Positions 32,919 through 41,881 of a stretch of DNA of 64,000 nt are shown here, in pieces; the first letter of the stretch is position 1, and each line of letters starts with the position of its first letter. Under the pieces are notes generated by a model. It did no database searches. It was not told the origin of the DNA and worked only from the letters and a program-made list of their open reading frames with translations. A program made the translations under genes and the position numbers. The stretch is from an uncultured bacterium (GTDB lineage Bacteria > Bacillota > Clostridia > Oscillospirales > Oscillospiraceae). The stretch lies in the NCBI GenBank assembly GCA_947643715.1, contig CANRXB010000003.1:1-64000 (forward strand), written 5' to 3'.

Positions 32919-34025
32919 TCACTCCGAGAGATACCGCGCTGCGATGGCGTTCATCTCGCTCCAGTGGGCCTCCATGTCCTGCACCAGCTTGCATTGGGTG
33001 CGGGCCCGGTCCAGGTTCTGGCCCTCTCGGCTGATATGGAAGTACCCGTCGCCCTCGAGATGGTCGGTGAGGAACCGGATGCCGCATTCCAGCGTCATGA
33101 GCTTGGCGCCCCAGGGGAGGTAACGGATCTCGGCCTGGGTGAGCGCGTCCCCGGCCTGCTCCAAGAACGCGTCGGTGTAGGCCGCGAACAGGTCCAGATC
33201 GAAGTTGACTTTGGTCAGGTCGGGCTCGTCCTCCGCGCTGTGGTTCGCGCCGAAGCGGATGGAGTCGCCGAAATCGTTGATGGACAGGCCGGGCATCACG
33301 GTGTCCAGATCGATGACGCACAAAGCCTCTCCCGTCTGGTCGTCCATGAGGACGTTGTTCAGCTTGGTGTCGTTATGGGTCACCCGCAGCGGGAGCGTTC
33401 CTTCCCGCAGCGCGGCCAGGGCCACAGAGCAGTCGCTCTCACGGGCGAGCATGAAGTCGATGTCCGCCCGGCAGTCCTTGGCCCGGCCCAGGGGATCGGC
33501 GGCCACCGCCTCCTTGAGCTTGCGCAGACGGTCCTCCGTGTCGTGGAAGTGGGGGATGGTCTCGTGGAGGGTGTGGGCCGGATAGTCCCGGAGCAGCCGC
33601 TGGAAGCGGCCGAAAGCCCGGCCGGAGGCCGCGAACAGCTCCGGCGTCTCCGCGGCCTGATAGCAGATCGTGTCCTCCACGAAGGCGAACACCCGCCACA
33701 TGGCCCCGGCGCTGTCGGCGACGCAGGTCTCGCCCTTGCGGGAACGGATGACCTCCAGGGTCTCCCTGCGGCGGTCGCCGCCCAGCTTCTCAATCTCCCG
33801 GCCCAGGTATTCGGTGACGTTGACGATGTTCTCCATCAGATCTTTGGGCTGCTTGAACGCCACGGGGCTGATGCGCTGGAGGATGAAGCGGCGCTCCCCC
33901 GCGTCCACCAAGAACGTGTCGTTGATGTGGCCCTCTCCGAAACGGACCGGATCGCTCACGAGCGTGCCGAGATCATAGGCCGCCAGGGCTTCCTGAAGGG
34001 TCTGCTCTGCCTGTACCATACTCAT
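32919..34025 (-). CDS. nahK: N-acetylhexosamine 1-kinase-like phosphotransferase
   Basis: Choline/aminoglycoside-kinase fold, 368 residues. Motifs are the nucleotide loop FGEGHINDTFLV near residues 29-40, Brenner's motif HNDTKLNNVL with the catalytic Asp, and the metal motif VIDLDTVMPG. The family includes NahK (LnpB), which makes GlcNAc/GalNAc-1-phosphate after disaccharide phosphorolysis. Assignment to NahK rests on the neighbourhood (galE, importer, GH112 phosphorylase) plus this fold. ATG 34025 follows GGAGGTAAGGACA. It is 69 bp downstream of galE on the same strand. Confidence 0.85.
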   Translation of the reverse strand: MSMVQAEQTLQEALAAYDLGTLVSDPVRFGEGHINDTFLVDAGERRFILQRISPVAFKQPKDLMENIVNVTEYLGREIEKLGGDRRRETLEVIRSRKGETCVADSAGAMWRVFAFVEDTICYQAAETPELFAASGRAFGRFQRLLRDYPAHTLHETIPHFHDTEDRLRKLKEAVAADPLGRAKDCRADIDFMLARESDCSVALAALREGTLPLRVTHNDTKLNNVLMDDQTGEALCVIDLDTVMPGLSINDFGDSIRFGANHSAEDEPDLTKVNFDLDLFAAYTDAFLEQAGDALTQAEIRYLPWGAKLMTLECGIRFLTDHLEGDGYFHISREGQNLDRARTQCKLVQDMEAHWSEMNAIAARYLSE

Positions 34026-34094
34026 TGTCCTTACCTCCTGGGCGGGTGGTCCGCCTGTCTCTATTTCCCAGGGACGTCGTTCCCCTAGATAGGC

Positions 34095-35114
34095 TCAGCC
34101 TTTATAGCCGTTGGGATTGCCGGACTGCCATTTGTAGGAGGAGGCGCACATCTCCTCGATGCCCAGCCGGGCCTCCCAGCCCAGCTCGTCCCTGGCCTTG
34201 GCCGGGTCGGCATAGCACACGGCGATGTCCCCCGGGCGGCGGGCGTCGATGACGTAGGGCAGGGTCTTGCCGCAGGCCTTCTCATATGCGTGGAGCACCT
34301 CCAGCACGCTGTAGCCCTTGCCGGTGCCCAGGTTGCACACGAACAGGCCGCACTTGCTCTCCAGCTTCTTCAGCGCCGCTACGTGGCCCTTGGCCAGATC
34401 CACCACGTGGATATAGTCCCGCACGCCGGTGCCGTCGGGAGTGGGATAGTCGTCGCCATAGACGTGGAGCTTCTCCAACTGGCCCACCGCCACCTTGGCG
34501 ATATACGGCACCAGGTTGTTGGGGATGCCGTTGGGGTCCTCGCCCATGAGGCCGCTGGCATGGGCCCCGATCGGGTTGAAGTAGCGCAGCAGCGCTACGT
34601 TCAGCGTGGGGTCTGCGGCGCAGATATCGGAAAGGATGCGTTCCTGGAACAGCTTGGACGTCCCGTAAGGGTTGGTGGTGCCGCCGGTGGGGAAGTCCTC
34701 CCGGATGGGCACGGTGGCGGGGTCGCCGTAGACCGTGGCGGAGGAGGAGAACACGAAGTCCTTCACGCCGTGGCGGCGCATGGCCTGGAGCAGATAAAGG
34801 GTGCTGATGAGGTTGTTGGAATAGTACTCCAGCGGCTTCTCCACGCTCTCGCCCACCGCTTTCAGCCCGGCGAAATGGATGACCGCGCTGATATCCGGAT
34901 GCTGGGCGAACAGGGCGTCCACCTCGTCCGCATGGCAAAGCTCCGCTTTCACGAAGGGGACGGTCTTGCCGGTGATCCGTTCCACCCGCCGCAGTGCTTC
35001 CTCGCTGGAGTTGACCAAATTGTCCGCCACTACGATGTCATACCCTGCTTCGAGAAGCTCCACGCAGGTGTGGCTGCCGATATAACCGGCGCCGCCGCTG
35101 ACCAAAATAGACAT
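34095..35114 (-). CDS. galE: UDP-glucose 4-epimerase
   Basis: NAD-dependent extended SDR of 339 residues that interconverts UDP-Glc/UDP-Gal and perhaps UDP-GlcNAc/UDP-GalNAc. The NAD motif GGAGYIGSH is at 7-15, SSSATVYG around 122-129 supplies the catalytic Ser/Thr, and YGTSK the Tyr-x-x-x-Lys pair. In this locus it would return galactose-1-phosphate and GalNAc-1-phosphate products to glycolytic and amino-sugar pools. Upstream of the kinase and behind the AraC gene on the same strand. Confidence 0.95.
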   Translation of the reverse strand: MSILVSGGAGYIGSHTCVELLEAGYDIVVADNLVNSSEEALRRVERITGKTVPFVKAELCHADEVDALFAQHPDISAVIHFAGLKAVGESVEKPLEYYSNNLISTLYLLQAMRRHGVKDFVFSSSATVYGDPATVPIREDFPTGGTTNPYGTSKLFQERILSDICAADPTLNVALLRYFNPIGAHASGLMGEDPNGIPNNLVPYIAKVAVGQLEKLHVYGDDYPTPDGTGVRDYIHVVDLAKGHVAALKKLESKCGLFVCNLGTGKGYSVLEVLHAYEKACGKTLPYVIDARRPGDIAVCYADPAKARDELGWEARLGIEEMCASSYKWQSGNPNGYKG

Positions 35115-35258
35115 AAGACGCGCTCCTTTTCATTTTCGTTGTCGGGATCGTCATTCATGACGGTCATGGGATGTTCGATGACCATTTTTATTATACCTGT
35201 GCCGCCTGAAAATAAAAATAGCAATCTTGTGAAATATTTATGGATAATTGCCGCTTTT

Positions 35259-36119
35259 TTACAGATCGCCGGACCGCCGGCGCTTGCGGTATTCCATCGG
35301 GCTCATCCCCTCCAGCCGCCGGAAGCTCTGGGAGAAGTAGCTCAGGGAGGAGAAGCCCAGGATCTGGGCGATCTGCGACAGGGAATGGTCCGTCTCCCCC
35401 AGCAGGAAGCGGCTCTCCTGGATGCGCCGGGAGATGAGGTAGCTGATGGGGGAGGTGTTGAACTCCCGCCGGAAGGAGTGGGAGAGGTAGTACTTGTTGA
35501 TGTGGACCAGTCCGGCGAGCTGATCCAGGGTGAGGTTCTCTTTGAAGTGGTTGTCGATATACCGCCTGACCAGGACGCACTCCCGGCTGGACCCGGGGGT
35601 GGTGGAGGCGGCGCCGGACAGCGCGAGATCGTCCCTGCGCTCCAGGCGGAGCAGGATCACTTCCAACAGACGCTGGCAGATCTCGTCGCACCCGGTCCGG
35701 GGCTCGCGGCTCTCTTGGATGAGGATGCGCAGGCAGGCGGAGATGGCGTCCTCTGAGAACAGGTGGAGCTGGGCGTATCCGTTGGTCTCCGCGATGGTCT
35801 CCAGCCCCTCCACGCCCAGCACCACGTATTCCATGGGGCTGCCGTTCTGGCTGGTCTCGGTGTGGGGGATCCCGGCGTTCACCACCATCATGTCGTTGAC
35901 GGCCACGGGGAAGCGCTCCTCCCGGATCAGGAAATCGCCATGGCCGCCGGTGATGAAGAACATCTCTGCACAGGTGTGGGAGTGGAGCTGGGAGGTCCAC
36001 TCCTGACTGTAGTGGGTATAGGACACATAGCGCAGCCGGGACCGGCCGCGCTGCGTGTCCCCTTCGGGGACACGATCGGTCTCTGGCAGGATATATTGGT
36101 GGGAGCTCACGGGACTCAT
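35259..36119 (-). CDS. AraC-family regulator of the galacto-N-biose/lacto-N-biose locus
   Basis: 286 residues. The N-terminal cupin sensor domain (about 35-110) holds LHSHTCAEMFFITGG, and the C-terminal pair of helix-turn-helices (about 185-282) holds LTLDQLAGLVHINKYYLSHSF and the second-motif LGFSSLSYFSQSFRR followed by GMSPMEYRK. It is divergent from the importer operon and next to galE-kinase, so it is probably the sugar-responsive activator of both arms. ATG 36119 sits almost on CTGGAG; GTG 36110, nine bases on, has better spacing and may be the true start. Confidence 0.9.
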   Translation of the reverse strand: MSPVSSHQYILPETDRVPEGDTQRGRSRLRYVSYTHYSQEWTSQLHSHTCAEMFFITGGHGDFLIREERFPVAVNDMMVVNAGIPHTETSQNGSPMEYVVLGVEGLETIAETNGYAQLHLFSEDAISACLRILIQESREPRTGCDEICQRLLEVILLRLERRDDLALSGAASTTPGSSRECVLVRRYIDNHFKENLTLDQLAGLVHINKYYLSHSFRREFNTSPISYLISRRIQESRFLLGETDHSLSQIAQILGFSSLSYFSQSFRRLEGMSPMEYRKRRRSGDL

Positions 36120-36172
36120 CTCCAGTCCGGCGCAAGATTGCGCAAAATGCGGTCTGCGCCTGGTTGGAGCAT

Positions 36173-36201
36173 ATTATAACTGCTTTTCTCCTTTTGTGCA
36201 A
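36173..36201 (-). promoter_or_regulatory. Promoter of the AraC-family gene
   Basis: Minus strand: -35 TTGCAC (36196-36201), 17-bp spacer, consensus -10 TATAAT (36173-36178). Confidence 0.82.
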
Positions 36202-36373
36202 CTCTGTATAAAAAATTTTGTCACAGGCGGAGCGAGACGGATATATTGTTCGTCTTCGGACGCGGGCCTTCCACAGAATTATCGATTTCGCCGAAAATAG
36301 CCAAGAGCAGCGTTTCCGTATGCGTCAAATTGTAAAAAACGCAATATATATAAAAACTGGAGCAACAATCGGA

Positions 36374-36402
36374 TTGCAGTTCTTTCCAGAAACCATTACC
36401 CT
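36374..36402 (+). promoter_or_regulatory. Probable activator-dependent promoter of the importer operon
   Basis: -35 TTGCAG (36374-36379), 17-bp spacer, poor -10 TACCCT (36397-36402). The weak -10 fits dependence on the divergent AraC regulator; this is inference. Confidence 0.5.
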
Positions 36403-36472
36403 ATGTAGTGTAAGGCGCGGGGCGTCCGCCCCGCCAACATCCGATACATAATTGGAACGGAGGAAATGTCAA

Positions 36473-37786
36473 ATGAAAAAGATCCTGAGTGTGCTCTTGG
36501 CCGCCGTCATGGTCCTGACCATGCTGGCCGGCTGCAGCAGCAAGCCGGAACCCACACCCGACAGCGATCCCAGCAACACTCCTGCGAACAGCACTACCCC
36601 CAGCAACAGCTCCGAGCCCACCCCCGGGGGCAAGCAGTATGACGGCGTGACCCTGACCATGTGGTCCATGTGGTCCACCGGCGAGCCCCAGGCCAACGTC
36701 ATCACCGAGGCCGCCAAGGCGTTCGAGGAGAAGACCGGCGCCAAGGTCAACATCGAGTTCAAGGGCCGCGACGTCAACAAGGTGCTGGCCGCTTCCCTGG
36801 AGGCCGGCGAGAAGTTCGACATCTTCGAGGACGACTATAAGCGCATCGGCACCGTGTATCAGGACTTCACCTATGACCTGACCGACATGGCCAAGGCCGT
36901 CAACTACGACAGCTTCAGCTACAAGTGCTTCACCGACCAGTCCATCGCTTGGGCCGGCTACCTGAACGCCATCACCGAGCAGCCCAACGTGGGCGGCATC
37001 TTCTATGACAAGGACGCTTTCTCCAAGGCCGGCGTCACTGCCGAGCCCAAGACCTGGGCCGAGTTCCTGGATGCCTGCCAGAAGCTGAAGGACGCCGGCA
37101 TCGGCCCCTTGGCTCAGGACAGCGCCTATGCTGACTTCGCGTTCTATCACACCCTGGTCCGTTACCTGGGCGAGGACAAGATCGCCGAGCTGGATCAGAA
37201 CGGCGGTTGGAGCGGCACCGCTGCCGAGCAGGCCGCTCAGGACATCATCGACCTGCGCAACAAGGGCTTCCTGGCCGACGGCGCTCCCGACGAGTACCCC
37301 TCCAGCCAGAACAAGATCGGCTTCGGTCAGGCGGCCATGGTCATCTGCGCCGACTACGTCACCGCTGAGGTCAACGGCACCACCGGCACTCAGGTGAACT
37401 GGGGCCTGTTCAACTATCCCGCCGTGGACGGCGGCGTGGACAACGGCGCGGCCTACATGGGCGCCAACTCCCTGGCCATCACCAAGTACAGCGAGAACGC
37501 TCAGGCCGCTTTCGACTTCATCATCTTCCTGACCACCGGTGAGATGGGCCAGAAGCTGGCGGACGAGGCCCACCAGATCCCCGCCGACAGCCGCAACACC
37601 GCTCCCGCTGACCTGACCGGCACCATCGAGACCCTGCAGGCCGCCCAGTCTCCCATGACCTGGTGTGCCAGCCTGTCCGTCAACGCCGACCTGAAGGACT
37701 CCATCAAGTCCCTGTGCGTGGAGCTGTTCGAAGGCAAGTACGCCACCGGCGCTGACTTCTGCGCCGCTCTGGACGCTCTGTATTGA
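36473..37786 (+). CDS. Sugar ABC transporter substrate-binding lipoprotein
   Basis: Family 1 extracellular solute-binding protein, 437 residues. Signal peptide MKKILSVLLAAVMVLTMLAGC with lipobox LAGC, Cys near residue 21; a Ser/Thr/Pro-rich linker; then the two-lobed binding domain beginning VTLTMWSMWSTGEPQ. The locus suggests lacto-N-biose/galacto-N-biose as ligand, like the GL-BP of bifidobacteria (inference). ATG 36473 has CGGAGG 9 bases upstream. Codon use is strongly biased (TCC/GCC/AAG), indicating high expression. A strong terminator-like hairpin separates it from the permease genes. Confidence 0.93.
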   Translation: MKKILSVLLAAVMVLTMLAGCSSKPEPTPDSDPSNTPANSTTPSNSSEPTPGGKQYDGVTLTMWSMWSTGEPQANVITEAAKAFEEKTGAKVNIEFKGRDVNKVLAASLEAGEKFDIFEDDYKRIGTVYQDFTYDLTDMAKAVNYDSFSYKCFTDQSIAWAGYLNAITEQPNVGGIFYDKDAFSKAGVTAEPKTWAEFLDACQKLKDAGIGPLAQDSAYADFAFYHTLVRYLGEDKIAELDQNGGWSGTAAEQAAQDIIDLRNKGFLADGAPDEYPSSQNKIGFGQAAMVICADYVTAEVNGTTGTQVNWGLFNYPAVDGGVDNGAAYMGANSLAITKYSENAQAAFDFIIFLTTGEMGQKLADEAHQIPADSRNTAPADLTGTIETLQAAQSPMTWCASLSVNADLKDSIKSLCVELFEGKYATGADFCAALDALY

Positions 37787-37818
37787 TCCTAGCCCGATAG
37801 ACTCGAACCGTCGCGCTG

Positions 37819-37852
37819 GCAGGCGGCGCCCCCTCGGCGCCGCCTGCTTTTT
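37819..37852 (+). terminator. Attenuating terminator between binding-protein and permease genes
   Basis: A 12-bp perfect GC stem GCAGGCGGCGCC, 5-base loop, then TTTTTAT. Inside an operon, such a signal would keep permease mRNA below binding-protein mRNA. Confidence 0.9.
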
Positions 37853-37880
37853 ATACCCAGCTTAGGAAGGAGAGAGCGAT

Positions 37881-38774
37881 ATGAGAAAAAACAAAGCCAT
37901 GATCTTCTGGTTCTGTCTGCCCGCCCTTTTGTCCTTGGTGATCATGTTCGTCTATCCTGTGACCCGTACGGTGATCATGAGCTTCTTCCAGGTGGAGAGC
38001 GTCACCGCCACCACGGCGGACTGGAGCTTCTACGGCTTGGGCAACTATACCAAGATCTTCGGCAGCGCGAGCTTCATGACTTCCATGCGCAACATGCTGC
38101 TGATCTGGATCGTGGGCGGCGTCATCACCCTGGCCCTGGCCATGCTGATGGCGGTGGTCGTCACCAGCGGCATCCGGGGAAAGAAGTTCTTCCGGGCGGC
38201 CATCTATATGCCCAACATCATCAGCGCCGTGGCCCTGGCCACCATGTGGATCCAGTACATATTCAACTATGACTACGGTCTGCTCAACGAGATCGTCCAG
38301 TTGTTCGGCGGGGACAAGGTCAAGTGGCTGGGCACCGACCTGAAGTTCTGGGCCATGACGGGCTCGTTCATCTTCGGCAGCGTGGGCTACTATATGCTCA
38401 TCTACATCAGCGGCATCGAGGGCATCCCCCAGGACCTGTATGAAGCCGCCACCATCGACGGCGCGGGCAAGGGCCGGCAGTTCTTCGATATCACCCTGCC
38501 TCTGCTCAAGGGCGTCATCAAGACTTCCATCACCTTCTGGAGCATCAACACCACCACCTTCTTCCTGTGGACCAAGATGTTCTCGCCCATCGACACCGAG
38601 TCGTCCACCATCGTGCCGGTCATATACCTATACGACATGGTGTTCGGCGGGAAGGGCATCACCACCCGGGACGCGGGCGCCGGCGCGGCCGTGGGCGTGG
38701 TGCTGACGCTGATCATCATCGCGGTCTATCTGGTCACCGAGCAGCTCTTCAAGGGCAGCGATCTGGAATACTGA
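37881..38774 (+). CDS. Sugar ABC transporter permease (MalF/UgpA-type)
   Basis: 297-residue inner-membrane permease with six predicted helices, the first at about 10-30. The cytoplasmic EAA loop for ATPase contact is LYEAATIDGAGKGRQFF (around 190-206). ATG 37881 follows GGAAGGAGAG. Forms the importer channel with the next gene; no ATPase gene is present, so a shared MsmK-type ATPase from elsewhere is likely, as is usual for CUT1 importers in Firmicutes. Confidence 0.92.
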   Translation: MRKNKAMIFWFCLPALLSLVIMFVYPVTRTVIMSFFQVESVTATTADWSFYGLGNYTKIFGSASFMTSMRNMLLIWIVGGVITLALAMLMAVVVTSGIRGKKFFRAAIYMPNIISAVALATMWIQYIFNYDYGLLNEIVQLFGGDKVKWLGTDLKFWAMTGSFIFGSVGYYMLIYISGIEGIPQDLYEAATIDGAGKGRQFFDITLPLLKGVIKTSITFWSINTTTFFLWTKMFSPIDTESSTIVPVIYLYDMVFGGKGITTRDAGAGAAVGVVLTLIIIAVYLVTEQLFKGSDLEY

Positions 38775-38790
38775 GGAAGGAGGGAGCGAC

Positions 38791-39636
38791 ATGAAAAAGA
38801 TCAATTGGAAGAAAGAGGCCCGGCTCCTGCCCGGCTATCTGATCATGTTCATCTGGGTCCTGTTCACCGCGGTGATGCTGTTCTGGATCCTTGGGGCCAG
38901 CCTGTCCACCTCTCGGGAGATCTTCTCCGGCAATATCTTCAAGTTCGAGACCGGCTTCCACTGGGAGAACTACGCCACCGCCTGGAACGTGCAGAACGTG
39001 TCCGTGTTCTTCGCCAACTCCCTGCTCTATTCCGTCATCTCCTGTGTGGGCGTGCTGGCCATCGCCGCCCCCGCCGCCTACGTGCTGTCCCGCTGGCAGT
39101 TCACCGGCGGCAAGACCCTGCGCATCGGTCTGGTCATCGCCATGAGCGTGCCCGTCATCATGGTCATCATGCCCATCTACTCCCTGTCCGTGCAGTGGGG
39201 CATCAAGGGCCGGGTGCTGCTGGTCATCCTGTACATCATGCTGCGGGTGCCCTATACCACCATCTATCTGCTGGACTTCTTCTCTACCCTGTCCCGTACC
39301 TATGAGGAGGCCGCCTATCTGGACGGGTGCAGCGGGCCCAACACCTTCCTGCGCATCATGCTCCCCCTGGTGCAGCCCGCCATCATCACCGTGACCATCT
39401 TCAACTTCATGTCCGTGTGGAACGAGTTCTTCATGGCTTTGATCTTCACCTCCAGTGAGTCCATGGCTCCTGTAGGCGTGGGCCTGCTGAACATCATCAA
39501 CTCCATGAAGTATACCGGCAACTACGGCGGTATGTTCGCGGCGGTGATCATCGTTTTCCTGCCCACTTTCCTGCTCTACATCTTCATGTCCGAGAAGATC
39601 ATCGCCGGTGTCACGGGCGGCGGCGTGAAGGGATGA
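38791..39636 (+). CDS. Sugar ABC transporter permease (MalG/UgpE-type)
   Basis: 281 residues, six predicted helices. EAA loop YEEAAYLDGCSGPNTF near residues 171-186. ATG 38791 follows GAAGGAGGGAGCGAC. It is 16 bp after the first permease and 19 bp before the phosphorylase gene, so it is cotranscribed with both. Confidence 0.92.
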   Translation: MKKINWKKEARLLPGYLIMFIWVLFTAVMLFWILGASLSTSREIFSGNIFKFETGFHWENYATAWNVQNVSVFFANSLLYSVISCVGVLAIAAPAAYVLSRWQFTGGKTLRIGLVIAMSVPVIMVIMPIYSLSVQWGIKGRVLLVILYIMLRVPYTTIYLLDFFSTLSRTYEEAAYLDGCSGPNTFLRIMLPLVQPAIITVTIFNFMSVWNEFFMALIFTSSESMAPVGVGLLNIINSMKYTGNYGGMFAAVIIVFLPTFLLYIFMSEKIIAGVTGGGVKG

Positions 39637-39655
39637 TCCCTGTTTGGAGGAACCT

Positions 39656-41824
39656 ATGAACCAAGAACACAGATTCGGCCGCGTCACCATCCCCACCGAT
39701 GTGGACGTCGTGCCTGAGACCTTAGAACTGCTCGAGCGGTGGGGCGCGGACGCGATCCGCGACTGCGACGGCACCGATTACCCGGAGGCGCTCAAAAGCG
39801 TGGACGCCAAGGTCTATTCCACTTACTACACCACCCGGAAGGACAACGCCTGGGCGAAGGCCAATCCGGACGAGGTGCAGCAGTGCTACATCATGACCGG
39901 CTTCCACACCGCAGCGGGAGGCCCGCTGTCCATCCCGCTGATGCAGGGGATCAGCCCTGAACTGCTGCAAGTGAACGTCAGGGACGATATCCAGCGCTGG
40001 TGGGAGGTGATGGACCGCACCACAGGCCAGCCCCTGGCTCCCGCCGCTTGGCGGTACGACGGGGGGACGGGGTGCGTGGTCATCGAGGAGCCGGAGAGCT
40101 TCCATGACTACACGGTCAGCTTCCTGGCCTACCTCATCTGGGACCCGGTGCATATGTACAACGCCGTCACCAACGGCTGGACCGATTTCGAGCACCAGAT
40201 CACCTTCGATGTGCGCCAGCCCAAGACCCGCGTGTTCACCATGCAGCGTCTGCGGAAGTTCATCGAGGACCATCCCTATGTGGACGTGATCCGGTACACC
40301 ACCTTCTTCCATCAGTTCACGCTCATCTTCGACGAGCTGAAACGGGAAAAGTATGTGGATTGGTACGGCTATTCCGCCTCCGTCTCGCCCTATATCCTGG
40401 AACAGTTCGAGAAAGAGGTCGGCTACAAGTTCCGGCCCGAGTTCATCATCGATCAGGGCTATTACAACAACCAGTACCGTGCGCCGTCCAAGGAGTTCAA
40501 GGACTTCATGGCGTTCCAGCGCCGTGAGGTGGCCGCCCTCGCAAAAGAGATGGTGGACATCACCCACGAGCTGGGCAAGGAAGCCATGATGTTCCTGGGC
40601 GATCACTGGATCGGGACCGAGCCTTACCTGGACGAGTTCCGTTCCATCGGCCTGGACGCGGTGGTGGGCAGCGTGGGCAACGGATCCACCCTGCGCCTGC
40701 TGTCCGACATCCGGGGAGTGCGGTACATCGAGGGCCGTTTCCTGCCCTACTTCTTCCCGGACACCTTCCACGAGGGGGGCGACCCGGTGCGGGAGGCCAA
40801 GGAGAACTGGGTCACCGCCCGCCGGGCCATCCTGCGCAGCCCCATCGACCGCATCGGCTACGGCGGTTATCTCAAGCTGGCCTGCCAGTTCCCCGATTTC
40901 CTGGACTATGTGGAGTCTGTCTGCAACGAGTTCCGCGAGCTGTATGAGAACATCAAGGGGACCACGCCTTATTGCGTCAAGACGGTGGCGGTGCTCAACT
41001 GTTGGGGCCGGGCCCGGTCCTGGGGGTGCCATATGGTGCACCATGCCCTTTACCACAAGCAGAACTACTCCTATTCCGGCGTGATCGAGGCCCTGTCCGG
41101 CGCGCCCTTCGACGTGCGCTTCCTCAGCTTCGACGATCTGAAAGCCGACCCGGGCGTCCTGGACGGTGTGGACGTGGTGCTGAACATCGGCGGCGGGGAC
41201 ACCGCGCATACCGGCGGCGCGGTCTGGGAGGACCCGGAGGTGTCCGCTGCGCTGAAGCGCTTCGTGTGGAACGGCGGCGGACTCATCGGCGTGGGCGAGC
41301 CTTCCGGCCACCAGTATCAGGGACGGTATCTCCAGCTCTCCGGCGTGCTGGGAGTGGAGAAGGAGACCGGCTTCACGCTGGGCTTCGACAAGTACAACTG
41401 GGAAGAGCAGCCGGGCCACTTCATCCTGGCCGACTGCCCCGGCCCGGTGGACTTTGGCGAGGGCACCCGGGGGATCTATGCGCTGGAGCGCGCCCAGGTG
41501 CTGGTACAGCGGGAGCGGGAGGTGCAGCTTGCCGTGAACGAGTACGGCGAGGGCCGTTCGGTCTATCTGTCCGGCCTGCCCTACAGCTTCGAGAACAGCC
41601 GCCTGCTCTATCGGGCCATCCTGTGGTCCGCGCATGGAGAAGAGGAGCTGTGCAAATGGTTCTCTTCCAATGCCAATGTGGAGGTCCACGCGTTCGTCCA
41701 GAACGGCAAGTTCTGCGTGGTGAACAACACCTATGAACCTCAGTCCACCACGGTCTGGAAGGACGGCGGGGAGAGCTTCCCGCTGGAGCTGGCCGCGAAC
41801 GAGATCAAGTGGTTCGAGATCTGA
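39656..41824 (+). CDS. lnpA: 1,3-beta-galactosyl-N-acetylhexosamine phosphorylase (GH112)
   Basis: Cytoplasmic phosphorolysis of lacto-N-biose I and/or galacto-N-biose to galactose-1-phosphate and GlcNAc/GalNAc, the key step in using mucin core and milk-oligosaccharide disaccharides. 722 residues, the family length: a TIM-barrel-like N-terminal part (IPTDVDVVPETLELLERWG opening, FLGDHWIGTEPYLDEF in the middle with Asp and Glu candidates), a Rossmann-like part with VLNIGGGDTAHTGG, and a C-terminal beta domain. ATG 39656 follows TTTGGAGGAACCT. Preference for lacto-N-biose or galacto-N-biose cannot be read from sequence by eye. Confidence 0.92.
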   Translation: MNQEHRFGRVTIPTDVDVVPETLELLERWGADAIRDCDGTDYPEALKSVDAKVYSTYYTTRKDNAWAKANPDEVQQCYIMTGFHTAAGGPLSIPLMQGISPELLQVNVRDDIQRWWEVMDRTTGQPLAPAAWRYDGGTGCVVIEEPESFHDYTVSFLAYLIWDPVHMYNAVTNGWTDFEHQITFDVRQPKTRVFTMQRLRKFIEDHPYVDVIRYTTFFHQFTLIFDELKREKYVDWYGYSASVSPYILEQFEKEVGYKFRPEFIIDQGYYNNQYRAPSKEFKDFMAFQRREVAALAKEMVDITHELGKEAMMFLGDHWIGTEPYLDEFRSIGLDAVVGSVGNGSTLRLLSDIRGVRYIEGRFLPYFFPDTFHEGGDPVREAKENWVTARRAILRSPIDRIGYGGYLKLACQFPDFLDYVESVCNEFRELYENIKGTTPYCVKTVAVLNCWGRARSWGCHMVHHALYHKQNYSYSGVIEALSGAPFDVRFLSFDDLKADPGVLDGVDVVLNIGGGDTAHTGGAVWEDPEVSAALKRFVWNGGGLIGVGEPSGHQYQGRYLQLSGVLGVEKETGFTLGFDKYNWEEQPGHFILADCPGPVDFGEGTRGIYALERAQVLVQREREVQLAVNEYGEGRSVYLSGLPYSFENSRLLYRAILWSAHGEEELCKWFSSNANVEVHAFVQNGKFCVVNNTYEPQSTTVWKDGGESFPLELAANEIKWFEI

Positions 41825-41831
41825 TGAGATA

Positions 41832-41865
41832 AAAAGCAAGGCGGCCTCGAGGCCGCCTTGCTTTT
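41832..41865. terminator. Bidirectional terminator of the GH112 and AI-2E genes
   Basis: A 15-bp perfect stem AAAAGCAAGGCGGCC with loop TCGA; both strands end in a T-rich arm. Confidence 0.93.
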
Positions 41866-41881
41866 CCTATATCCCAGCTCG

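Larger units (their letters stand above)
36120..36472. other. Divergent control region of the galacto-N-biose/lacto-N-biose locus
   Basis: No gene. AT-rich, unlike the surrounding coding DNA. It holds the araC-type promoter (36173-36201), the inverted repeat GCGCAAgaTTGCGC (36130-36143) in the regulator's leader, the importer promoter (36374-36402) and a GC hairpin CGGGGCGtcCGCCCCG (about 36418-36433) at the expected 5' end of the importer mRNA. Confidence 0.65.

Noticed and set aside
39722-41839. 705-codon minus-strand frame opposite the GH112 gene
   Set aside because: Shadow frame; the plus strand encodes a full-length GH112 enzyme within an operon.
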